Assembly: GCA_949987705.1 (NCBI GenBank)
Contig: OX465284.1
Coordinates: 110,715,163-110,779,162 of the forward strand
From: Thereva unica
Taxonomy: Eukaryota > Arthropoda > Insecta > Diptera > Therevidae
Direction: 5' to 3'
DNA length: 64,000 bases
Position numbers and translations under genes: made by a program
Notes under the pieces: generated by a model
What the model saw: the letters and a program-made list of their open reading frames with translations, nothing else
The model's database searches: none
What the model was told of the DNA's origin: nothing
Part shown: positions 26,301-38,854 of the stretch, piece by piece
Layout of the letters: each line of letters begins with the position of its first letter
Numbering within the stretch: the first letter of the stretch is position 1

Positions 26301-26321
26301 GAGCCTATTACGATTTATATA

Positions 26322-26540
26322 TACAGGGTGCATTGCTGAAAGTAACAAAGCGGCCGGATGTGGATAGGTGTTCGATAGACGAACAAAAAATCGTAGGGGT
26401 TGGGGGTAAAACGTAACGGTTTGGCCGCTAGGGCTGTTTGAAATTTTTTTGGTAAAGGTTTACATATCACCATGTATTTTTGTAGCCCTATAAGATATTT
26501 TCATGAGTAATGCATCAATCTACGCAGAATACTCCCATCT
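26322..26540. repeat. Dispersed repeat with AGACGAACAAAAAATCGTA
   Basis: It matches 33108-33310: ACAGGGTG, AGACGAACAAAAAATCGTA, GTTTGAAATTT, TGTATTTTTGTA and ATTTTCATGA in order. Non-coding. Confidence 0.7.
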
Positions 26541-26694
26541 AAAGAGATATTAATATCCAACTCTTTTTTAAACGCTTGGTATTAGCTTCTTCCGTATGTA
26601 TGTATGAATGTATCCATGGGTAGTAGGTAAACAAATATTGCAACATAATTCTGACTCACTTCCATATAACCGAACAACTTAAAATTTTCCACAT

Positions 26695-26765
26695 ATGTAT
26701 AGTTCGCGTGACAATGCAATCTGACCAGATCAAGATGGCGGTTCCAAGATGGCGGCCGAATCTTG
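26695..26765. repeat. ATGGCGG-type repeat fragment
   Basis: GTGACAATGCAATCTGACC followed by AAGATGGCGGTTCCAAGATG, the same edge as 14041-14100. Confidence 0.75.
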
Positions 26766-26829
26766 CATTGATACCCAAGGGCATAGCCGGCGTATAAATT
26801 TGGTAGTACCCACCCGGAAAATTTCATGT

Positions 26830-27690
26830 GGTAAAAAACTCACCTTGCTTAACAAATCCAAACAGTTGGCAGGATATGCCGACGATATAAACTGCCTTGC
26901 AAGATCACTGTCATATCTTAGAGAAATATTTACAGAATTAGAAGATGGAGGAAAACATATAGGGCTGCAAATAAACGCAGAGAAGAGTAAGATTCTAATT
27001 CAGTCAAGGGTGGAAAGAAGAAGAAAAAACCACAATACCACCTGGGGGGAATATAACTTTGAACGGGTAAATCAATTTAACTACCTGGGGTCCACAGTCA
27101 GTGAAGACAACGATGAAACGATAGACGTACCTACAAAGAAGAATAAACGCCGCGAACAGAACATACTTCTCACTATTGCCAGTAATGAAATCCAGAGACA
27201 TCCACAGAAAAACTAAAATAAGAATCTACAAAACCATCATACGTACAGTAGCTACGTATGGATGTGAAGCATGGAGTATCTCGCAGAAATCCGCAGACAA
27301 GCTGGATATATTTGAGAGGAAGGTTCTCCGAAGGATATACGGCCCAATCAATGAAGACAGTGCATGGAGAATACGCTACAATCACGAATTGTACGACTTA
27401 TACAAAGAATGTAAACTTTCGACCCATGCCAAACTACTACGTTTACGTTGGGCCGGCTATGTCCAAAGAATGGATGACTCAAGGATACCAAAAAAAGCTC
27501 TGTATCTACTACCAGATGGCAAAAGACCAGTTGGCAAACCACGTTCAAGGTGGGAAGATAATGTTAAGGCCGATGCAGCAAAACTGCTCAACACAAGAAA
27601 CTGGAGACAAGCTGCGGAGCAGAGAGACGTCTGGAGGAAGAAGCTGATGGAGGCCAAGGCTCGAATTGGGCTGTAGAGCCATCGAAGAAG
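26830..27690 (+). pseudogene. RTE-type LINE RT fragment, copy 1
   Basis: It opens at the catalytic block GYADDINCLARSL and continues NAEKSKIL and FNYLGSTV, then stops near 27216. A second frame (27176-27676) supplies TVATYGCEAWSI, FERKVLRRIYGP, LRWAGYVQRMDDSRI and GKPRSRWEDNV to a stop codon, then a GAAGAAGAAG tail. One frameshift joins the two. The 5' two thirds (endonuclease and fingers) are missing, as in 5'-truncated LINE insertions. A relative with an internal deletion lies at 58168-58615. Confidence 0.85.
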
Positions 27691-29263
27691 AAGAAAAAAC
27701 CCACTTCTTCGTCTTCTTCCAACCTCAACTTTAGTCTTTAGCTTCGTTTCCACTTTTCTCTATCCATTCTCGTTCTTCATTATGTGTCCTAGGAAGTTTT
27801 TCGGTTTTGCCTCTAGTTTCCCCTTAGATTCGCCGAATTTCACAGCATAAAAGAAGACATGGTCTGCGTTATTCGTATAATTCAATTCCTCACACTCCTT
27901 TGTAAACCATCTCTCTACGTTTGGATAAGTCTGTGGGTCCGCCTACCCAGAACAGACCTTTTCCAATGCCCTCGCAAATCCGTTACGAACTCGCAGTGCA
28001 TTATCTGCTACCGCACTGCATTTGGCTCGCCTTCAACATAATGCTGGATCATAGAGAATCATGCCTCCTCTCGCCCGTGTGTCGTATGGAGATCATCCCA
28101 GCGCACCCCGCATCGTTGGGCGTGGTCCTGTATGCACAGCACGCGCGGAGATTGCTTCGTCTATATGTGGTCCTCCATTTTCTGCGTTAACCTTTCTCTT
28201 CAACTTTGCAGCCTACATTGCTGAGTGCAGCACCACTGAGATAACCAACTTCGCCATCAAGAGGCGCCGCCTATATACATATATGCAAGTGTACAAAATT
28301 TAGCCTTCGGCCGATCATTACTCTCAGGTATCTTAGGGCGAGCTGTGAGTGAATGATCTGTTCCCATAGCTTGATCCTCAGTTTTGTGATCAGCAAGTGT
28401 CGGGCTAGCGCTTTCAGTCCACGCTTTAATCTTCAAGATCGCTTGGTTTGCACACAATTCAATCTCATCGAGGCGCCGTCTTATGACCACTTCGCCGATG
28501 TGGTCCACAAACCCAAGCGCAACTGAACCCCAAAATTGTGATCTACAGGAGAGGGCCCTCCTCATGTTGTTCTGTACACTATCGCCCTCTTTTCCAATTC
28601 ACAATGAAGTGCCCTACCTTATTTGGGGGGGGGGGGGGGTCCTGCTGAACTCCCCCAATTTCACGGGGAAGAGGAGGGGGGCCTCGGCAAATATAACGCA
28701 ATTTTTTGGCAACAAACAGGCCGCCGGTAGACAGTGGCCTTTCAGACCAGGACGGCCGGTACCGACGAAGGCCACAGCTAACTCAGTCTGACCGCGGATG
28801 ATACTTCAGGTATCCGCTTGACAGGCCGTAGCATGCAGGTGAAGCCATGATTACGTACAGACACACAGGCTAAGACGACAGCTAAGCATAGCACGTTGTT
28901 AATTCAAGTGTAAAAATGTTCATTACCTCAACGAAAACTTCAAGGCGACTCCAGACTTACGCCGTGAACACTTGCAAACAACCTCCAACCCGGCTGTTTG
29001 TGGTTTTAGCGCATTTTTTCCGTTCCGAGTTGATATGGCGTTAATTTTTGCCGTAAATTCCCGGCTTGAGAGTGAATAGAAGTTCAGATCTTCAGGCACG
29101 AACTGACGATAAATGCCCAAACACATAAAGGTATTTGTAAGTTTTCTTGGACTGTAGACCACATACAGTTGGCGGCCGGTGAGTGTGTGGTGATACTTGG
29201 CCTCAAGCTAAAAAAGAAAATATTCAGGCCACGGCCTGCCGGCGACCTGCGTATAAATGGGGG
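27691..29263. other. No gene recognised
   Basis: Contains a 17-base G run near 28625-28641 and GC-rich text around 28700-28780, with no recognisable domain. Immediately left of 29264 the sequence reads AAATGGGGGCCTTAA, like the end of the piggyBac-type MITE of 11.8 kb, but no matching left end was found. Confidence 0.4.
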
Positions 29264-29490
29264 CCTTAATATATGGCTAAATCCTACACAACAATTTTTA
29301 CGTGGTTATGCGAACTCCAGAAAGTAGCATAGTAGCCCCTCGATTGTTTAGCCGCCACCAGCCAAACGCGCGACTCGGCAAATGCTGTAACGTACGAGGC
29401 AAGCGACACTGACCCGCAAAAAGGCCCCTTGAATATAGAACTACAGGAAGGCACACGCCGAATTTTAGCGTAATGATCGAAAAATCCCAA
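29264..29490. repeat. Dispersed repeat, copy 2
   Basis: Direct partner of positions 1-200. It follows GGGGGCC and TTAA. Confidence 0.7.
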
Positions 29491-29859
29491 AATACGCCTC
29501 ACGTAATTTATGGACGACCCCTTACAGGTCTAGTGCTCATTGGAAGTCTAGATGTACGAAGGACACTAGCTGCTGAACGAAATTAACTAAACACAAAAAA
29601 TGCTACGAGAAAGGATAAATGCTCACGTTAGAGTTATTGATTTTCCTCTTCCTGTTTCCATTTCACACGGTAGCGTGCATGTTTACACCAAGAAATTCAC
29701 ATCTTCTAGCTCTAGCTCTAGCATCGATGAGCAATATGTTTACATTCCAGAAGTAAATATTTAAGAGGCAAATGCTTTAAATAAATCAAAAAGCGCGAAA
29801 TTGCCAAGAATCAGATTTAGTTTTCACGGTTTTCTTATATCTCCAGCGTTTTTCCATGC

Positions 29860-31400
29860 TAAGGCCAGCAGCATCATTCCGCAGCAGTCTATATGATGTA
29901 ACCTACGCATATTTGCACCTGAGTCATTTAATACCAAGTCACGATTACATCGAGCTCCTCCATAAACAAAAACACAATTCGCGCGGCGGCCATGCAACCC
30001 ATAAACGCCTCATAAAGCGGTATTAATGGACGGAAACTAAGTCCATTTGAGCTCGACTTTGAGTTACTGAGCTGGTTACTGATGGCGTCATGATTAGTGG
30101 GAAATCATTAATGAATTGTAGGATCCGAATTATTTCGGGTCCGCCCGGATTCGATTTAAGTAGATTTCGAGGCAGGTGCTGTTGTAGAGGTGTTATTGCA
30201 AGTAATGGTCGATGATTGCTCAGAGTCCGTCGACCGATTTCTGGGCGGTTTTGCACTTTCTCTTGAACTCGGCCTATATTTCGGGTTTGGACTGGATTGC
30301 TGCTGGTCGGATGATTGGATGTCGTGTGAACGTTGCAGATATTATCTGAGATCTTGTAGATTTACCCCGATGTCAGGATGACGCCATTCGTCGGAAATTG
30401 CTAATCCAATCCAGTCTTGTTTATTTAATAAAAGCGATCTGGATCCATGAAATTGTTGTGCTGGCCAAGTTTGGTCGCGTGAAAACATGGTTTTTTGTTA
30501 GTTGAGTTGAGTTAGTTGAGCAGTCATGGAGGAGATGCACTAGTTCTTTACAATCGAGGCTTCTAATTGAGCTTTGTTAAGATATGACTGCTTAAGCCCT
30601 CTTCAGTGTGGGTGGTCGCGCAAATTAATTAAGGAACGAGCAAGGTGTGGTCTGGTCTAGTGTCATGACGCATTTCTTCTTAGCACGTCCCGATTATTTA
30701 CTACTTACGCCCCCCGCCTCCCAGAGACTTGCTTTTATTTGTATGCGTTGCAAAATTACACATTATCTCGACTGGAATGTTTTTTAATGTCACTGAGTAA
30801 AAATAGCGCTGAGATATCACTTGAGGCCGCGTTTACTACTCTCGGTGTTATTGTGTGTACCGCCGTGATGCAACCCTGAAACAATTTATTTATATTTTTC
30901 CTCGTAATTTGGGTACGGGGCTGGGGTTAGTCATGCATTGTTGATAATTTAATAATCTCGCGTTGAGTTTGCTAAGAGCCAGCATTGAGGGCGGCTTTTC
31001 TTGGCTGATTCAATTAATTTGCAGGACACTTTATCATTTTATATTGATCTTTGTGTTATATTCAATAGATTACGCTACATTTTAGTAGATGAGTGTAAGA
31101 ATTAGTTATGACATCACTCCATCAGAGATTAGATTGTTTAGGAGCCCTAATACCCACAAAATTAATCGCAATAAAATTGTGACAAATAAAATTGATTGCC
31201 ATCAAACGACCATTAAGAGCCCGACTTCACCTCATTAAGCCTACTTGTATTAAGTGTTTCTGGGGTCGTATTGAATTCCGCGTGTTTTTTTTCAGATATT
31301 GATTTCCTTCAATCCTCTTATTCCTTCTTTTTTTACCTAAACACTTGACCACTACTTAATCGGTTTCCCTTCGTGCTTAGCAGTTATAAATCAACATGTC
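29860..31400. promoter_or_regulatory. Candidate cis-regulatory region
   Basis: About 1.5 kb without repeats or long frames but dense in homeodomain-like cores: CATTAATGAATT, CAAATTAATTAAGG, TCAATTAATTTG, AAATTAATCG and AAAATTGATTGCC. AAGGTGTGGTCTGGTC (T-box/Runx-like) also appears. The composition differs from the surrounding transposon debris. AT-rich DNA produces such words by chance, so this is only a candidate. Confidence 0.25.
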
Positions 31401-32330
31401 GTGCTGCTAGAACTGTTGCAGGCGCTATCATGTATAATCCTTGAAATTATCATATTTGATAATGATCCAGAAACATCATGTCAGAAGGGGATTCTCTACG
31501 GTCAGAAGTAGCATATCGCTTAACGAACAAGACTGATTTTATTTACTCGCAAACAAGGAGTGTAATTGAGGTTTTTTTTGGTTACTACCAATTTGTTTTC
31601 CTAGTAAACCTCGCCCCCGCCATTTGTGATGGCTTACTATGTACATGAGCCAAAATACGCAAAATAAAACGCTACACACTTTGAGTGTAAACACTAATTA
31701 CAAGGCTGGGCCGGAGGGATGGATTGTTAAGGGATTGCTGCTGGAATTTGTTGGGTACTTAACAGACTACAAGTGTGCCAAATGTAATATATGCCGCCGT
31801 ACATGTTTCAGAAGAGATTTTAGATTTTGGATTTTTATTAAGTCGACTTTTAGCAGTTTAACCTTGGCTTTAGAGGTTTCTACTATGAGTCTATTCATAA
31901 TGGTGATATCGAATGGAGTTAAACGATTAGAAATTGAAATATATGTATGTGATGTGATAAGGCCTTGTCAATGATAACGTGATAAATCCAAACATATTTA
32001 TTTAATCAAAGATTTAAGAGATTAACGTACTTCCGATAGGGTAATTGTGTTTGCTTTTGGGTATATTAAGTTGTTAGGCGATTTTTTTTTAATAATGTGG
32101 ATTCTAAAAATAGAATGTTATCATTTTGAATTCTGTATAGCTTTCATAAATATAATTTGGCTCTAAAACACACTCACTCCAAAAAAGAAAGTCCAGTGCA
32201 ATAATTTAACAAATCGGGTCTTTTAACAAGAGGTGTCATTTTGAATTTCGCGCCATTTTTGAACTGTCAATGTACAATTGTCATTCATTACAATAACATT
32301 TGACAAACAGAAACTACACGGTGCGGCATC
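31401..32330. other. No gene recognised
   Basis: A 111-codon plus-strand frame at 31639 has Cys pairs but no recognisable domain or context. Confidence 0.35.
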
Positions 32331-32448
32331 ATAACTTCCCTTTTTTAAATGCGCGCATTTCAGGCTGTAGGGATCGTGCGGAGAGAGTGATCTTATTCGA
32401 CAGGCGCGCTTCTAGTATTTTGTTCCCCACGCGGTCAGTTTCGCCATC

Positions 32449-33085
32449 ATGTGTTGGAGCAATGAGCAGCAGCGTGTGTTTTCCTTTCGTGTCGAACTTT
32501 TTGAATGGATGTTCTGTGATCGCAACCCAGCGTGCCTTTTGAAATCGGTTCAATGTAGCCTCGGCAGGCCCTGTCGCAGACAGAAAATCGATTGTTGCAT
32601 GGTTCACTGCGTTCGAACAAACCGAGAGTGTGACAAGACGAAGAACTAGAGTCCGTTGGCCTATTGGGACAGCTGATAACATTCAAGCAGTGGGAGCCTC
32701 AATTTTGGAATACTCGCGGCGTTCTGCGCGCGAACAGACTCTCTGACTGTTCAGAGATGCCAGTTCTTTATGATGATCTACATAGCCATTCGTACAAGTT
32801 AGCGATTGCTCAAGAACTCTTCGAGCGTGACTTCAATCTTCATCTGAATAAGGGACGATTTGGAGTGGCCAGCCCGCTCCACCGGTTTGGCACCTTGCGA
32901 CTTGTTTTGTGGGCTATATTGAAATGCCGGGTTTATGTCGACCGTCCAAGGAACCTAGAAGATCTCAAAGCCAAAATCCGAGCCGAAATTGACAACAAAC
33001 CCGCTGTGATGCTGGAAAGGGTTATGGCAAATGCAAGAGTTCAGGTTATTCAGTGCATGGGGCATCACCTACCTGACATGAAACA
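32449..33085 (+). pseudogene. DUF4817/mariner-type transposase, internally deleted
   Basis: The plus strand starts MCWSNEQQR, the typical opening of insect DUF4817 transposases. Diverged helix-turn-helix text follows in several frames, then a YKLAIAQELFERDFN block, then PLHRFGTLRLVLWAILKCRV, corresponding to the family's SPDLAPCDFFLWG-like region. It closes with YVDRPRNLEDLKAKIRAEI and the C-terminal tail. The stretch between, which should hold the first two catalytic aspartates, is missing, so this copy cannot be active. Confidence 0.78.
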
Positions 33086-33107
33086 AGAAGCAAAAATTTA
33101 CATACAT

Positions 33108-33310
33108 ACAGGGTGTATCAGTGAAAATGTCGAAACGTTTGGCTGTGGACAGGTCTTGTATAGACGAACAAAAAATCGTATAGTGTGGGGGGGGGGGGGG
33201 GGGTGGGGTTAGGTGTGGGGTAAATCGTAGGGCGTTTGAAATTTGGTAGAGGTTTGCAATTTACCCTGTATTTTTGTAACCCTATTAGACATTTTCATGA
33301 ATAATGAAGT
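33108..33310. repeat. Dispersed repeat, copy 2, with G run
   Basis: Partner of 26322-26540. A G-rich run of about 16 bases near 33187-33203 interrupts it. Confidence 0.7.
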
Positions 33311-33769
33311 CAAGGTATTAATCCACCAACGTCCAGAGTTAGGAGTCGCCAAAGTCAAAAGTTGGTTTTTTTGGGCTAAAATATCAACTTCAACCTCCTT
33401 TTTCTTCAAAACACACGTAATTCACCAATACTTTTTTTTAAATTGAAAAGCTTGAACAAATTCCTATGAATAATGTCCAACAACTTTTACGCCACGGTCT
33501 TTAGTTTTGAAGTTATAAGCATTTTTAATGTTGAAATTGACTCGTATTTCGTTCTTTTTTTAGTACTTTTCCACCTGAGCTTTGTCGAAAAGTGCCAAAT
33601 AAGCAACAAATAAGGCCAATTTTACCATTAAAATTGCTTATAACTTCAAAAGTAAAGGCCGTGGCGACAGCACATTGCACGATTTCTTAGCAGACTTCAG
33701 AATCTCAAGAAGGTTCATCTTTGTGTTCTAATTATTTTCTAGTTTTTGCTACAAATTATGATTTAAAAT
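33311..33769. other. No gene recognised
   Basis: AT-rich. ATTGCTTATAACTTCAAAA-like words occur in both orientations near 33510 and 33630, suggesting an old inverted repeat. Confidence 0.4.
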
Positions 33770-34640
33770 GCAGTAATTTCGAATTTTGACAACAATTTCA
33801 TTATTTCTGACCTTCATCACCCCCAAAATAGTTATTTTCAGTGTAATCGAATCGTAATTGTAAAAATCGTAGAGCCATATTGGCGCCGCCATTTTGAATT
33901 TACAAATTTTGGCCCCAGGTTCATCATTTGTGACGTTACAAACCCTTTGATACCGATTGTGAATGGATTCAAAACACATTTGCACAATTCATTCGCCATA
34001 TTGGCGCATCAATTTTGAATTTTCATATTTCGATCACAGAATAGTATTTGTGGTCCTAAAAACCCTCCCCGATACCGATTTTAAAATGAATCGGAACACA
34101 ATTGTGAAACTCGTCCGCCATCTTGATTTTTTTACAATATAGTCAGTTTGCATTGTTTCGGGAACTCAATAGCTCTGTACGTCTGTTCCACACGGGATCC
34201 CGATATTTTTGACAGTAAAATGGGGATAAAATTGGGAAAGTAAGAATGTTTCGTGCAAATCAAGAAGACCATAACCTAGAAATCACTTGTGCCTTCAAAA
34301 AAATTTTATGTCATTAAAATTAACAAATTATTTATGAAATTATTCAAAATCTTGTAGTAAGGCACCAAATGAAGAACTTATTTTCATCCCGTCGTGTTGT
34401 GGTTTGACAGTGACAAGTGACAGTTGCTTTTGACAATTCAAATTATCAGTACAGAATCGTTTTGACAGCAGGGCACAGTCGTCGGGACTCGAGACTTTGG
34501 GAACTTGTTTGCAAGAGAGGAAGCGATAATATCCCGTGTGGAGCAGACGTACAGAGCTAATGTGTGTGCAAAGTTTCATAAGAATCGGTTTTGGTAGAAG
34601 TAGTTGTAAAAACTGCGCAAGATTTGACGCAAACATACCA
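33770..34640. repeat. ATGGCGG-type repeat, inverted copy, interrupted
   Basis: The reverse complement of the 13975-14465 family: CGCCATTTTGAATT, CGCCATATTGGCG, CCGATACCGATTTT and CCGCCATCTTGATTTTTT. It is interrupted by a TIR element at 34170-34559 and resumes with TGTGTGCAAAGTTTC and GCGCAAGATTTGACGC, which matches 13975-14040. Confidence 0.78.
34170..34559. mobile_element. TIR miniature element nested in repeat
   Basis: A 390-base insertion with 29-base inverted ends differing at one position: TAGCTCTGTACGTCTGTTCC at the left (continuing ACACGGGAT) and the complement at 34531-34559. No coding frame of note. The 13975-14465 copy shows the empty target. Confidence 0.85.
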
Positions 34641-37097
34641 GGTCAAGCTAAATAAAATCATTAAAAAGGATGAGAGTGCAAAACTGGAAAGAAAAGGCCG
34701 AAAACAGATCTAACTATAGAGAAATAATGTTGAGAAGGACGAGGCTCATAATGAATTCTAGCGCCAAAGGAAGAAGACCGACGGTTATATTCAGCAAGAT
34801 GGCGCTAACTGTCACACAGCTCGTGAAAAATGGCTCTATTGCGTGAAAAATTTACTGGAACTGTGTTTTCTCGAAAGGGAGGCCTCAATTGGCTGTCGAG
34901 ATTGTGCAATCTAACACCATACTCTCTCCTTTGGGACTACGTTATATATGAAGTCCCATGATAATGCTCCATCAACAATCCAACCAGTCCAAGACAATAT
35001 TAGAGCAAAATACAACTGTTACTATGTGAAAACACTAATTTCTGTTGATTTAAAATGGCAGCTCATGTTGAAAGAAATTGTAAATACGGATAACGATTAT
35101 TTTTGAATTTGACACCTTACAGATATGAAAACCGGAACTTAATAACAAATTTCAAAAACATAGCATCTTGACTGCTTGAAAATAATATCTGTTGCGCCCT
35201 AAAAGGTACCGAACTGTGAAGCAAAATTATACACGCTCTCATAAAGTGCAACTAGCTCTAAACCGACTACGAAATTGTTTACCTCATAACGCCCTAAGTT
35301 CACTCCATCGGAACACTTTCAGTCGGTAGTTAGAGGGCTAATGTTATAGTAGCTACATATTACGCCATCAAAGTTCGTTAACCCAAAGTGCGTGTTCATT
35401 TGGATTCATTCGTCATAGAGCACAGTTCCATCGATCAACAGGAAGCGGTACCCTTGCCCTTCACAAGTGTTCTTTTTCACGCATAGAGCACAAAACACAA
35501 CAAAGAAACTCGAGGGACTTGATCTTACGACGGCATCGAAACCCTCCTTAATTCCAGTTACACCAGAGAACCAGACTCGAAATACTTCAATGCCACACTA
35601 TACACTATCTATACTAGATGCGTCCATCTGCACACTCGGAGATGATGTCATGCCCAGCCCCAGACTGAGTAATGGGACCACAAAACCAAAATGGAATGGA
35701 GTCGCGCGGCGGCCACTTATCTTCAAGGAAATTTATTTTTTTAATTCGAGCAGTTTTCAGTAGAAAAATCAAAATTTTCGGTAAAAAGTTTTCCATCATT
35801 TTAATTGAGTCGATCTCCTTGTAAACAAGCTCGAGTGGGGCTCGACGTGACGAGGTCCGACCGACAGTCAAGATGTTTTGCTTCTTATTATAGATATCGC
35901 TGCTTTCTTACAGGCACTACTACTACAATCACAATTTGTTCACTTATCTGCTATTATATCACTAAACTCACCAGCTCGAGAAACTTAAAGAAGGTTAATT
36001 TGTTTACTGCCATTGTTACTTCCTTGCAGGTGCGAAGAACTTCCTGAAATCTTGAACTTGAAACGAGTTGAACAGAGCGCGGCGCGTCTTAACAGTTTCG
36101 CGTAGTTTTGTTTACTGAATTAAGAAAGCCGTGAAAGCTGCGATGTAAGCTCGCGTTCGGGTTCGGACTCTGGCGGCTGGCGCTCGAACTCCGATGAACA
36201 AATCGATGACGGGATCGAACTTGGAGTCTTACGATGGAGTGTTGATGGCATCATACGAAATTCAGAAGTTGACTCAAAGACGTTTCTGAAGAATTTGTTA
36301 AGAAGCTCTTCTCCATCGAGAGAGAGCCGAAAGAGAGCTTTAGAATGTTCTCCATGGTGGTGGTGGGGCTTTGATTCGTTGCGATTCAATGTGATTCGTT
36401 CGGGCTTAACAGACTAGGTAGAATATGTCGTACGCAGTTTTTGGGATGGAATTCTCGAAATTAAGTTTTTCGTACATTCGAAGCTTAAGTTACAGTTAGT
36501 TCGAGCTATGTCTAATACATAAATCAGCAGAGTATGTTTGCCCATAGTTTTTTCTCGGTCTCTAGAATTATTCTAGATTTAGTAAATTAGATTCTAACCT
36601 TTACGTAGATACGGCGGTGGCGGAGCATAATCATTGTTGGTTTAAAATTTTTTGTTTAGGGGGTTATGCCGGAATAGCATTTCGGGAGGGAGTGCAGATT
36701 CGTTCGTCCTAAAGAATGCCCCATTTGGCCTCCTTGAGGAAAAAGCATTGCTCCTCGATTCCGAGTGGAAAGGGAGGCCGAAATATTTGTGAGTTTTGGC
36801 GTGGATATGTGAGTAATAACTACGCCGGTGTCGAAAACTTTATATTTCTAAACGCGATTGTCCTTTTACCAATACGATATCCCAACTGAGTACAATTGCC
36901 TGAAATATGAAGCAATGCAGCAACAAAAACCGAAGTTATGTATAAGTTAAACTAAAGCTTAATGCCCCGGATTCACCGACCTCAGTCCAATAATGTTCAG
37001 TTCAATCCACATAAGTGGCTTCACCGGCTATAGTCCAGTTCGTGTTCAGTTCGTGCTTGAAATGGTTGTTGCTTTTTCGCCAGAAGTCAGAAATGCA
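34641..37097. other. No gene supported
   Basis: A 90-codon minus-strand frame at 36389-36120 begins with Asn/His-rich text and has a serine-rich middle. It could be a first coding exon but has no recognised domain. Nothing else is identified. Confidence 0.3.
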
Positions 37098-37258
37098 GGC
37101 CTCTGTGCTGAAAGTCGAGTCGTGTATCAGCACAGAGGCCTATTGTAGAAGTTTTAAGTTTAGTCATCTGTGTAGAAAGTCGTAATTCGGCTGAAAAATC
37201 ACTTTCTTCAGCTCAAACGACTTATCACCACTGGACTTTCAGCACAGAGGTCGCAAAA
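37098..37258. mobile_element. Small TIR element pair
   Basis: GGCCTCTGTGCTGAAAGTCG is followed 25 bases later by its inverted end CAGCACAGAGGCC. A second unit contains CTTTCTTCAGCTCAAACGAC and closes with GACTTTCAGCACAGAGG. Same family as 22490-22672. Confidence 0.72.
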
Positions 37259-37936
37259 GCCCACTGGAATGGCTTTTATGTTTAATTCAGTTCAAGACCA
37301 GTTAGACGAACTAAGGTTAGTTAATCCTCAGTTGAATATGTGGAATTTGTATGCAAGGTTTTTTTAAAGTTCAATTCGCCAATTTGCTCGAACTTGTGCA
37401 GCTCGGCCGGTGAAGCCGGGGTATTTCTTTAAAGCTTTCCGAATACGTTAGGAACATATTGCCCCATTTCATTTGAAATAAGGTTTGACTACTAGGAACA
37501 TTATGAAAAACTGATAAGGCATACGTCGTTATTATTCACTTCAGTATCTCTGATTTTTTTTTAACGGTGTTCATGAGGAAACTCTTTCGGCATGCATCAA
37601 GAACATAAACACGGGGAACCTACGGGGAAATGCCTCTTTCAGCATGTCCCTGAGGTTTAGTACACAATAGGCCTAATTTGGCCTCAGTGTTCACCATATG
37701 GGTTTCCTCTCATTTTTAAATGCTAGTCTGGTGGGTTGAACTCTGGTTGAACTCTCATGGGAACTCAGTATATGCGGAGGCTGTCTTTATAGTCTTTACC
37801 TACGGTGCTGTGTGAACTGTGTAGTTTTGAACTATTTTCACTCAGTCCTCAGACCTGAGCTTCTGGACCCGCAAGTCAAACAGTTTATCGTTCAGTTCTC
37901 TCAGTTCCGTTCACTTGCATTTATTAAAAAGATATA
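37259..37936. other. No gene recognised
   Basis: Nothing identified. Confidence 0.35.
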
Positions 37937-37938
37937 GG

Positions 37939-38852
37939 GGAAAGTCGGGTATTGTGGGAAGGTCGGGTAATGTGGGAAATGGCTATTTGAAAGGGTTTAC
38001 AATAATTTAGGTTGGTACTTTGTGATTTTTCATGCTTATACTGAAAAATTACCATATTCTATGGCAGTTCAATTTATTTTCGAGCAGTGTTCACGTGGTA
38101 GGGACTGTTAATAGAAATCACTAACGCTCCAAGTTTTATTTTCTCAGTATTCAACGGCACTAAATTTCATAGTTTTTAAGAAAAAATAAAAAGTAAGTTA
38201 ATGATAAGTATTCGTTAGGATGTCCTTTATTAGGGTGGAAAAAGATTTTATGATTATTCAAAAATTCTTGTTAAACCACGTGTTTGTTTATAAAAGTAGC
38301 CATGTCGGGTAATGTGGGAATCTTTTTCCGCCTCAACGAAGAAATATGATGACATGCTATTTAGCTTTTTTATCGATGAAAATTGATTGTTAATTATCAA
38401 ATTTACGAATTTACTTTTATAGAGTCTAATATTTTAAAATAAACGTCAGTTTCATGTATGGCTGCATTTTGTTCATTATTTTACCTTATTTGTTGCTAAA
38501 AATAAAATAAAAACAATTGATATCATTCAATATTGTTTATATTAATGTTACAAACTATTATTTGTGCAAATGAACAATTAATCTTTTTGTATTATGAGGT
38601 TTGGTTCAGTTTTACCCACTGAGGTGACCATTTCCCACATTACCCGACCATTTTTGAAACATCAAATTTTACACTTTTTTTTAAAACGGCTATAAAAGTT
38701 TATAAAAACTTAGAAATAAAAAAAACCTACTTGCATAATTATAGTTAATTGTACCAAATAGAAGATAAAATTTTGATATACGAACAAAAAATTGTTTATT
38801 TAGGGTTTCTGAGATGTTAACAAAACTGTTCCCATATTACCCGACTTTCCCC
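37939..38852. mobile_element. 914-base TIR element flanked by TA
   Basis: The ends GGGGAAAGTCGGGTATTGTG and CCCATATTACCCGACTTTCCCC are inverted, with TA at 37937-37938 and 38853-38854. The core word GTCGGGTAATGTGGGAA recurs at 37963 and 38306 and inverted at 38633. No transposase frame; a non-autonomous element of the TA-targeting (Tc1/mariner-like) kind is likely. Confidence 0.8.
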
Positions 38853-38854
38853 TA

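Noticed and set aside
28625..28641. G-quadruplex or regulatory G run
   Set aside because: A single G run (others at 21865 and 33187) is more likely simple-sequence slippage or an assembly-sensitive homopolymer.
36120..36389. Gene with a His-rich start
   Set aside because: Only 90 codons, simple composition, no homologous motif; kept as an unsupported possibility.
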